Shown: piece after piece, positions 45,601 through 56,900 of the stretch
How positions within the stretch are numbered: the first letter of the stretch is position 1
Layout: each line of letters opens with the position of its first letter
From: Lineus longissimus
Taxonomy: Eukaryota > Nemertea > Pilidiophora > Heteronemertea > Lineidae
Direction of reading: 5' to 3'
Length of the DNA stretch: 64,000 bases
NCBI RefSeq assembly: GCF_910592395.1
Contig: NC_088310.1
Location: 9,989,501-10,053,500 of the forward strand
Made by a program: the position numbers and the translations under genes
The notes under the pieces: model-generated
Seen by the model: the letters and a program-made list of their open reading frames with translations, nothing else
The model's database searches: none
What the model was told of the DNA's origin: nothing

Positions 45601-48600
45601 ATACAATGTTCGACCTGACGTACGAATTCCGGAGATAAATGAATCATCCATTGAGGAACCTAGTTCAATTTCGCCGGCCGCGGAAGACTTCGAATTGACG
45701 TTTCAAATCGTTGACGTCGGGACTAAACGGTCAAGAAACAAATTGATTGACAGCCACGGTTACACGTACAACGTTATGCGCCGTCGTAATAACAATATTA
45801 CAACTGATTGGCAATGCACGATCCGGCCGAAGCATAATCCGTGTCGCGCTATGGTGACACAGAAGGGGGACCAATTTATTGTTGGGAAAAAAGCGCATAA
45901 CCATCAAGCACAACCAGGTGCAGCAGTCGTCTCCAAGATAAAAACCTATGTCGACGGAGGGGGGTTTGGGGGGTGTCCCCCCATTGTAACAGCTGTAGTT
46001 GTTAGAGCTTGCACTTAATAACATATGCTCGTAGGGGTTTGGGGGGAGCTTCCCCCCAACGCACTGGTAAAAACCTATGTCGACGGAAGGGGGTTTGGGG
46101 GGTGTCCCCCCATTGTAACAGCTGTAGTTGTTAGAGCTTGCACTTAATAACATATGCTCGTAGGGGGGTTCGGGGGAGCTCCCCCGACCTAAAGGGGGGC
46201 TCACTAAGTCCTCGACTTTACATATTAATTAAAACCGCCAGTATTACTTTTGTAAATAAGTGTGGAGGACTTTGAATTGGTAGACATTTGTTACGTTTTT
46301 ATTTCGTTACCCTATAACAAACTTTTTTTGGAACGAACAGAACATTTCCGAGTTTTTGTTTCAAACTTTTGTCATGCACCCGCACACTTAGCCCGTTCAA
46401 ACTGCATGCGGCAAAAATCAAATTTGGTTACTACGCCGTGAATAATAATGATGATGATGATGATGATGATTACCCGAAGACGAATCTGTAATTGTAATAT
46501 ACTCGAGCATTTTTTCCCTAAATTCACAACAGATATTTAGCCCGGAGTTTAGCACAAACTTGAAAAAATAATGACTCCACCCATGTAGCGAAACTACCTA
46601 CGATGTAGCGAAATGACCTACATCCATGTCGCGAAACGACTCCACCCATGTAGCGAAACGTCTTCCATGTAACGAAACGACCGTACCCATCATGTAGCGA
46701 AACGACTCCACCCATGTAGCGAAACGACCTACCATGTAACAAAACGACCGCCACATGTAGCGAAACGACTGGTAGCGAACTGGCAATGTAGCGAAACGAC
46801 AGTAAACCGTACAGGATTGCAAACCAAAAACATGAGCATTGCTGCCTAACGAAACTGCAGTGGAATTCATACTACGATGTCATAATGTGACTTTCAAAAT
46901 AATTTTTTTCACGGCCAATGACCAGACAGGGAGAAAACAAACGTAAATGGCGAGATTTGTTGCAAAATTGCCAACCACAACAACTCAGGGACCGTAGCCA
47001 AAATGGCCGACGGCGAATTCTCCGGTCGCTCGCGCAGTCCATAAACAAGCATCAATTTTACCAACTTTGGGTGCAAGCTTGGTCATCAAAGTTACAGAAC
47101 TGTTAGAAATACATCTAAACAACATAAATATACAGTTAAAAGTGCATAAAAATCCCGTTTCAACCTCCGGGCGCTACCTTTTTTTCTCCGCCAGACTTCG
47201 GGCCCTACCGGCCGTTATTTAGTGCGACCGCCACCAGAGTGTTTATCAAGATCTTTCGCCGTTTTAATTGCGCGTTTTAGGCAGATCAATCAATTATTAC
47301 ATGCATGCATTATATATCACCGAAATGATAATTGCGTAGGTTATTTGAAACTAAGTTCAGATATTATTTTCGATCTTTGAACTGAATTAAGGCGAGTGAT
47401 TCTTGACACCCGGTCGACAAATCAGGACTTGCAAAATTCACGCGAGATCGCTTGCATCATCGGCACGTTTGAAAGCCGAATTTCACAAATTCCACAAATA
47501 TTTATCACATACTATATGTATCACCACAAAGGTAACTCTCTAGACTATTTGAAACCAAGTTCAGATACTTATTTTCACAAAAATTCGAAGCTATGCAAGC
47601 GATTTTTCAGTGGTAGAGATCGACGGAAACAAATTTCTCGCTCTAAAATGACATGAGACGAGCACCAACTTTCGCTAATTTGTGCACAAAATTTCCGCAA
47701 TATTATAAAAAACTATTGATAAATCTGAATTATATAGACTCTTTGCAGTACCTTCACAAATTTCAGGTACATGGTCATGTTGATTAAAAGAGTATCAACC
47801 GATTGAACATGAGAAAGTTCACTCACCTTCATTGAAGCAGCGACTACCGCCATTTTTAAATGGTGGCATCTCTTCTATCGATCGGCCAATCAGCAGCACT
47901 GCTTGCAAAAAGTTGAGCCACCGCCAAATTTGAAATCGCCAAAATTCAGTCAATGTGCCTGCAGCGCCAACTGGCGGTGAAATCTATATTAATTCCATTA
48001 AAAGTAAAAAATGAAAAAATATTAAAAAATATTCAGCTATATTTGAAATCAATATTTGCTCTGTGGACCGAGGTAAAAAGGGAAAGAAATCTAAACGCGA
48101 AATGACCTCATTCTCTTAATATAGGTCGGATCGCGCTGATTTTTCGTTTTTTGAGTTCACCTTGGGCAACTCCTAATTTACCACCGTCAACGAAGTGGCT
48201 GGGTCTTCCCGGTCAGAAATGTCCAATTTTGTCCACAGATGGGTCCCTAGATGGATGGATGGATGGATTGCAGGACGGACACCATTTGAACAGCTATTCT
48301 ACTAGCTCCGCTGACTTTGTCAGCTGAGCTAAAAATTGATACCTCACTGTCGGTATTGATGGTCTCACCGAAACCTCGATTTTCGTCCACATTTTAGATG
48401 CACCATTATTTGTCGTGGTTTTGATGAGATGACAAATACCTCCAGTTCTGTAACAATTCCTTAAACAATAAACTTACCTGCCATGGAACAGTCTGTTCAT
48501 TAGCAACTAATAACGATTCTAATTCAGCAAGAGGTGCAGGACGAAGGTCATCGAATGTGAAGCCGTCGTTTTTCACTTTTTCTAGAACACCGAGAGCGCC

Positions 48601-51600
48601 GTGCCAGTCATTTTGTTGGCCTAAAAACATGAAAAAAGAAAATTCATGCTCATTATTTGATGTGAAGTACCATGTCCTTTTTCTCTTAGCCTAACCATGA
48701 TGAAGACTTTCGCATACCCATGTGGACAAGATTTGCTTTCCATTCAAATGAGTTAACGGCTGTGAGGATGCAGACTTCTGTTGATAAAAGCTGCATGCAT
48801 GATACCCGCACTACAGTATTTCATTGCAACTGCACTTTTACTTTCCTGACTCAAGATTGACAAACAGTGTACCCCGCCAAATTTATCCCTAGTCTGGTGA
48901 CGTACCTTTTAAGCCTAAGAGATAACTGTAGGCAAAAGCTTTATTTGATCGGTTATTCTTGCTGACTTCATCTATAAAATACTGGAGAAGATCCTCCTGC
49001 AATAAGACAAGAAAATCATAAAACATAGTAGAACCTCTCTATCAACATGATTAAGGACACCCTCGGGACTGACAAGTGCTGTCCTTTATAGAGAGGTGTC
49101 CTGATTAGAGAGGTCAAAATGAATGGAAACAACCAATTAGGGACCAAAATGACCCCCCAATTGACAGAAAGGGCTTTAAGATGTTTTCCTGTACTATTGT
49201 CTTGCGAACAACACGAAAGTTTAGGCATTGAAAGGGTCAAAATCACTTTACTTTATTAAACATGTTACTTACCCTATTTTGATTCTTGGCGGCCCCACAT
49301 GGACCAGCTATTCTGAGCACATTTGACAGACCGGGATATCGCTGAAATAAATATACACTCAGCATGAATTTTTCAGTCGAGTAGTGATGATTTCACAGCC
49401 GACAGACAGGAGCGCTCTTCTATACCCAAAGGGGGAGGTGTCACTCCTAAAGAAGGGGTATGCACACCTGTGTCTACAGAGATTACTTAAAGCCACATAT
49501 GCAGGCAGGCACCAGCAGTGACCAGCTTCAATAAAGACCCCTTTCAGCCGGCGGAGAATTTAATTTTAGGGAATGACAGTGTTACCTTGAGTGTAATCTG
49601 CCTGGCAACAGTGTTAATTGCAAGATGAGCAGTTTTTGTTTCAAAATCAGGGCTTTCCACACTTCTCATGGTGCTAATTGTGTGTTTTTAGGAGAGATTA
49701 ATGCAGAAGAGGGTTCGTTTGGCATTTTTTAGGCTTTTCCGGGAAGGATCCAATGAATGGGGGCTTCTGACTGCCTGCACAGTAGACAAGAATTAGCATC
49801 TTTTGCCGGACACACATGTGCACACCCAGATTGGTTGAGTGAATCTGTCTCAGAAGGTAGCCCTGGCTTAAGTAGCTGATTTGCTCTCAATCTACTCGAG
49901 GTAGCCAAGCAAGTTTACCTCTACTCACTCTACATTTTTTTTTTAAAGGCCACGACTTCTGCTTTTATGATTGCATGACATGTACAGATCCTCAAAGAGT
50001 AGACTTAAAGCTCCGCATTAAATCAAGTTTGATCAAAATTGAAGCACCCAGTCCAGAGATAAAGCAAGATTAACAGTTTTGTTTACATGTCATGCATGTT
50101 ATGTAACAGCCTTGGTTAGGTTTCTAAGTGAAGTCAGGCGGCAAGTATACTGACATAGATCAGACTGATGTTTGATTTCTTACTATAATGGTATAAATTT
50201 GTCTGTATTACCTTACCTTATTATAGGGTATATCGAATGTCAATGAAAAACAGACTTCATATATCAATTTTAAGAGCATTCATTGATATTTGTCCTCCCA
50301 AGTAGGGCAATAGCCTGATCTACATCACAACTTTTGCTGAACCCGCCGCCTGGCTCTAACAAGCCAGTTGCTAGCCTGATTAGGTAATCAAGTTGTCAAA
50401 CACATAAATGGCTATATCTTCAAAATGGATGGAGCTAATTGCATTGGGTTTTCTGTATTGTATAAAGTGTTAGGTACACTTTTGAAATCGTCTTACAGCA
50501 GAAAATGGCAAAATACCTGGAGTTATGGCCTTTAAAAGCTATTACAATGTTTAAATTTTTACAAGTTTTTACAAGTATTATCAATATCTTATCTTTTTCA
50601 ATATTTGTGTGCAATGAATGTTTTATCTCTGTAAAGCGCCCTAGAGCGGCTTTTCTGATTAGGGCGCTATATAAATTCTGTATAATAATAATAATAATAA
50701 TAATACATGCTGGATGTGTACTATACTATCCACCTAGGTGAAAAACATTTTGCATAACACTCATTACGTGATTACATAACACAATGGAAGAATTTGAATA
50801 CTTTCTTCTTGTTAAAGATACCGGTACTTTTGCCATCAATTAAAAGATTATAATCACAGGCACTTAGAGTTTTGATAACAAGCACAGTTGAAGTTCCTGA
50901 AAGAACCTCCCTAACATGGATTGCCCTTCATGCGAATCATGCTGGAACCACCCTAACGGGGATTGCTCTTCATGCAAATCATGCTGGAACCACCCGAACA
51001 GGGATTGCTCTTCATGCTGGAGCCACCCTAACAGGGATTGCTCTTCATGCGAATCATGCTGGAGCCACCCTAACAGGGATTGGTCTTCATGCGAATCATG
51101 CTGGAGCCACCCTAACAGGGATTGCTCTTCATGCGAATCATGCTGGAACCACCCTAACAGGGATTGCTCTTCATGCGAATCATGCTGGAACCACCCTAAC
51201 AGAGACTGGTCTTCATGCGAATCATGCAGGAACCACCCTAACAGGGATTGCTCTTCATGCGAATCATGCTGGAACCACCCTTAGAGGGATTGCTCTTCAT
51301 GCGAATCATGCTGGAACCACCCTAAGAGGGATTGCGAATCATGTTGGAACCACCCTAACAGGGACTGGTCTTCATGTGAATCATGCTGGAACCACCCTAA
51401 CAGGGATTGGTCTTCATGCGAATCATGCTGGAACCACCTTAACAGGGACTGGTCTTCATGTGAATCATGCTGGAACCACCCTAACAGGGATTGCTCTTCA
51501 TGCGAATCCTGTTGGAACCACCCTAACAGGGATTGCTCTTCATGCAAATCATGCCGGAACCACCGTAACAGGGATTGCTCTTCATGCGAATCATGCTGGA

Positions 51601-53915
51601 ACCACCCTAACAGGGATTGCTCTTCATGCAAATTATGCTGGAACCACCCAAACAGGGATTGCTCTTCATGCGAATCATGCTGGTGTTTTTCCTTACCTGT
51701 AACAACTCAGTTGCCTTGTCAAGCTGTTCAGTCGCGTAGTAATGACTCCAAAGGTTGCTGACAACAGCTAATTTACCTTCGTCTCCAGCACTCAAGATCA
51801 GCTCTTCAACTGAAAGAATCCAAATTTGAGCAAAATCAAACAATCTGGATAATCATGAATAAAGTGTCATTTACACTTATAACAGGTTATAACTATGCTT
51901 GAGCACTGATGTCGCACCCGATCACCACCAAACCAATGACGCCTTCATCGGGAGGTGGTCGTCTCTGTTGTCACCAGGGCCAAAAAGGCCCCGTTGCAGG
52001 CCCATCTTTGTGGAATAAATAAGGAAGCAGAATAAACAGTAGAAGACCAGAATGGCTAATTTATAGTGTTACTGGATACATGTATTATGCACTGGCATTC
52101 TACCTTGCAGGATTCTCCCACTGATCTCTAGGCCTCACTATGGGCCAGTTAGACCAATGCACCTAAAAATGCACTACTGTGTAACTTAAGCCGTAGTCAT
52201 CCTTACATTTGTCCACAAATGTATCAACGGTAGAGCGCCAGTATACCTCGCAGAACTCCTGAAACGGTACTTACCAACCAGGCCTCTGAGATCTCAATCG
52301 CAGGTAGGTCTTATTGAACCAAGGTTCAAAAATGTGAAATTTGGGGGCCGAGTTTTCTCCAGGAGTGCTCCCAGACTTTGGAATGGCCTGAACAGTGACA
52401 TTCGGAACAGCCCATATGACACATTCAAGAGACACTTAAAAACAGAACTATACAGAAAGTACTGCTAATACAGATTGGAGGGCACACTTGAACAGGACTT
52501 TTGCCTGGAAAGTTGCACCATAGAAATGACAATTTGATTGATTGATTGATTGATCCTTGAAAGCACTATACCCGCGGGTACTACAAATTGACCTGGACCC
52601 AGACTGATCCTATATCGATGAATCTTGTTTAAAACTCAGAAACTAACCTTGTGAGAACATTGTTGGATATTTCTCAGAGAATTTTCTGCACACGAGGGGG
52701 GCTATATACTTCCCAAGGTTCATTTTATTGGCAGTCATTTTATCAAGAAGCTTCTCCGGTGCACCACTGCAAAAAAGAGGGAGAATTAAATTGTGATAAG
52801 GACCAAGAGACCTAAAATGCAGGGCAGCGAATATAATTATAAATATGTTTTTTGTAAGTATGCCGTCAAGATATAAATGAAATGGCCAGGGCCATTGTGC
52901 TCACCTCATGTGGAGGAAAGATGGATAAAGAGCATGGTATTGTGTCATGTAGTGTTAGGTTTGATGTAGGTCCAAGCAATTACAATTTCCCCAAAATGGC
53001 CAATTTACAGTACATTCGACCTCTGTGACCTTGAAAAGTAGGTCAAATCAAAGAAGACCCGGGTGACACATTGAATGGTTGTTAGAATTAGATGTACCTA
53101 TGATATAAAATTGGTGCCAATCGGGCAAGTCATTACAAGGAATAATGGCATTTTGAAGAATTTAGGATTTGGCCCCCTCCCTGGAGGCCAAACGGCAAAT
53201 CAGATCGCACCAAACTTCGGTACCTAAGATCACCTGACCAAGGGGTACATGTGTACTTAATTTGTGATCAATAGTCATTGCAGTTAAGAAACGTGCCATA
53301 GTTACGGCCTGACAGCGAATTTACGCCATTTGACCTCTGTGACCTTGACAAGAAGGTCAAATTAAAAACCTGTGTGACATATACTGTATGGTGGTTAGAT
53401 GTACCCATGATATCAAATTGGTGGCAATCGGGCAAGAAGTTAAGGAATAATCACATTTTTAAGGTTTTTGGATTTTGCCCCCTGGTGGTCAAGTGGTGAA
53501 TCATATTGGACCAAACTTCGGTCCCTGAGATCACCTGACTAAGGGGTAAATGTGTACTAAATTTGGTATCAATAGTCATTGCAGTTTAGAAACGTGCCAT
53601 CGTTACATCCTAACGGCCAATTTACACCATTTGACCTCTGTGACCTTGAAAAGGAGGTCAAATCAAAAACCCGGAGGATATATGATGCACCTTTGCTAGA
53701 AGTACCTACCATATTTTTTTCAAAATTTCCCGACTACTATTAAGGGAGATATTGCATATTTTCACTTTTAACGTTTGGCCCCCTGGTGGCCAAACCATGA
53801 AACGAATCGGACCGAAACTTGGTCTCCAAGGTGTCATTACATAAGGGTACATGTTTACCAAGTTTCAACTCAATAGCTCTAACAGTTACGAAACGTGCCC
53901 TGCTAACGGACGACG

Positions 53916-53968
<53 letters not shown>

Positions 53969-56900
53969 ACGACGGACGCCACGGTATGGGATAAGCTCAC
54001 CTCTGCTAAGAGGTGAGCTAAAAAATAGGTCTCAGAGCAGTTCACATTTGAAGAGTTTAGATGCAAAAGCCACGAACTACAATGCAGGTGTTTTTGAGTA
54101 AATGCAACATTTCTGCTGTGACTCTAATGCCATGGTTTTTGCGTTAATACAGACATCTTATTGAATGATTTTCAATGGAATGTCGTGACGTTTGCTTTAA
54201 AAAGTGTTCAGATCTGGGGTACTGTCAGCTTCATTATGCCACAATGGCCTAAACTTTTTTCTGAATAGCGTTTTGCAGTTTTCGCACCTGTACTCATCAT
54301 TTACTGCCCAACCTTATCCAAAAACCTTTCGTTAGAACCAAGACCTATTCTAGTGCTCCCAACCCTGATGGATTAGTGGCCAAGCCATCTGCCTCAGGGA
54401 CCGAATGTCAAAGGTTTGAGCCTCTCGGTTGTGGCTGCTGGTAGCCTTTCCGATGCAGGTGGTCGGTTAGCACTTCCGTTCAATTATGGGATAGAAACTG
54501 CCTTCTCACAAGATGTATGGAATTAGAGATAGAAGCTTGAAAGTACGGAGAGCTCATAAGCCAAATCTGGCTGTCCATTTTCATTAGGGGCGATACAATG
54601 ATAAAAATACAGTAGAACCTCCCTTTGCGGACACCTCTCTAATAAGGACACAGTCTCTATTAAGGACACTAGTTTTGGTCACAAATGGGTTGTTTCCATT
54701 CAATTTGACCTCTCTAATCAGGACACCTCTCTATTAAGGACAGCACTTGTCAGTCCCGAGGGTGTCCCCAATAGAGAGGTTTTACTGTACTTTAACCAAG
54801 GCAAGTTGAAAAGGTACGTACACCTCAAGATAAGCTCTGCTTAGTGCCAACTCAGTTGAAACACCACGGTAGATATTGGAATTGGAACTCTCTAACTGTT
54901 CTAACGTCTCAACTTCTCCGATTTCAGCAAGATCATACAGTAGAAATTGCAAAGCTGAAAGAATGGAATGAAATGTTTGACACAAGTAAGCAGTAACACG
55001 CCAACATGCCATGCCGGCAGTGAACATCAATCCTAAAGTCTCCTCCTTTCACCACCGACCCAAGAGGGCGGGAAAACCGTCAAAGGCACATCATAAACGG
55101 GTGGCCAATGAAATTGCTCGACACAAAGTAATGAGGAACCTGCACAACAAAACCTGCCAATAGGGGGCCCTTCAGGCAAGTGGACCATGGTTGTTATGAG
55201 AAAGCCATTTCCCAGGTCAATGATTATTGAATATTTCATCCCTTAATTACTCTACATGGGGAAAGAGCACCAAAATTTTTGTTTTATTTGTCTTTACCCG
55301 TAATTCTATTTTGATGCATTTTAGGGAGAAAATCGACAGAACTTAATTTTAATGGAAAATGCACTGGAGGTGTACTTTTAGTACTGGTGCTGCCATCTGG
55401 ATTTTTAGTTCTGCAGGTTCCTCATTGAATGACGGCCAGAATTGATATTGCCAACGTTACCCTTCTTCTATACAACACACACAGTGCATTTGTGTCAGGT
55501 CAGCGGGCCTGGAACCGCCCAGGCAATCGTTATAACTCATTGACTACCTGGGTCTTTCACCACTGACAACGGCTTTCAGTGAGCATCACGTGCGACACCC
55601 ACGAGTGTAATGTAAGTGTTGTCGCGATATGGACGTGTGGGAAAGGAAGGGAATTCACGGAGACATCCAAAAATGTAGCAAAAGGTGTTCTGACGCCGAG
55701 CAGGGGGAAGTTTATCGACGGTGAAGTATGGATATGCCCACCGACGGTAGATCGACATGAGTAGTGACAAACACCCAAAGGTTGGGCAGTACGCATTCCC
55801 TCACACAGCTACCTTCAAACACCTTTGCTGTGTAACTGAGTTTTTCATTTTTCATTGCTACACGTTAAACCGACCTTATGTCGTCGCAACTAGTAGTGTA
55901 ATATGTACTTGGGGAAATGAGCGCACTCATCAATTGAGGCAGCCGAAGGACGTCGTTTACACAAACAGGGTCGATTTTCCCATACATTTTGGCGCAAGTT
56001 TCATGATGGGGTGTAGCTGGTGACGTGTTTTCCTTGTACCACCAATGGGAACACTTCTAAAACAAGCACCATATTGAAGGGCTTGGAGCACGCAGAACAC
56101 AAAAAAGTGAAAAATTGAAAAAACATGCTTAATGTTTTTGGAAAAGTTTCTTGAAATATTTCTGCATTCTTGGTACTTACCTCTATTCTTCTTGGTTTGA
56201 TGGAGAACACGTGCAATTTCATTTATGAATTCAAGCCTAAAACTGCCCCCAATGCTGGAAATGAAGAGGAAAAAAACCTTCAGGATTTGGCTAAATTAAA
56301 TTGCACCAAACAGGTAGGCAACCAATGAAATGAAAACGTGTTTTCCTTGTACCACCAATGGGAACACTTCTATTAAAAACAAGCACCATATTGAAGGGCT
56401 TGGAGCACGCAGAACACAAGAAAGTGCAAATTTGAAAAAACATGCTTAATGTTTTTGTACTCTGACTTGTACAAATTTATACTGTACCCCAAAATAGATA
56501 GCCCCGTGAGACAGTACCATTTGCACATATATAGAGGATGGCACTGGAACGCATCATAAAATGTACACAAACATACTACTAAATGTTTTGTACAATTTCC
56601 GGCATTACCCACCAGCACCCTTCATACAGGAACACTGTCCCTATTCAGTACAAACGGCAGCTAGTAATGAACTCGCCACTTCCTTTGAAATATTTTGCGA
56701 AAACTTCCTTAAACCAGTAAATCAATGACCTGCACAACTTCATACCGGACCCCAAACAGGGAGCAGATGGCCCCTACTCCTCCAAAATATACACATGAGA
56801 CCATCATCTTACCTTTCCTTCAATGCTTTTACATCTCTGATAGCCCCTATACCTCCAGAGCTCAGCTGTTGTACAACTTCTTTTTCCGTTGGAGTGAGAT

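Larger units (their letters stand above)
42991..46806 (+). mobile_element. 3.8-kb DNA transposon (MULE-like?) with sub-repetitive TIRs carrying a PHD-OTU-FLYWCH gene
   Basis: 42991-43235 and 46563-46806 are inverted copies, each built of six to nine degenerate GTCGTTTCGCTACATGG units. CCGTACAGGA occurs directly outside both ends (42981-42990 and 46807-46816), consistent with a 9-10-bp target duplication. Between the arms are a nested LINE fragment (43290-44222), a 578-residue ORF (44282-46018) and a duplicated G-rich unit. Long TIRs, a 9-10-bp duplication and a FLYWCH finger fit Mutator-like elements, but no transposase is visible. Superfamily assignment is inference. Confidence 0.8.

Noticed and set aside
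46440-46475. (GAT)n run as a coding acidic stretch
   Set aside because: Simple microsatellite, outside any supported frame.
50872-51702. A 276-residue repetitive open frame on the + strand and similar ones on the other strand
   Set aside because: It exists because the 42-bp minisatellite has a period divisible by three and no stops. It overlaps a splice donor of the LRPPRC-like gene and has no gene signals.
53740-54066. Poly-arginine frames on both strands
   Set aside because: Translation of the (GAC)n tract at the end of a repeat.
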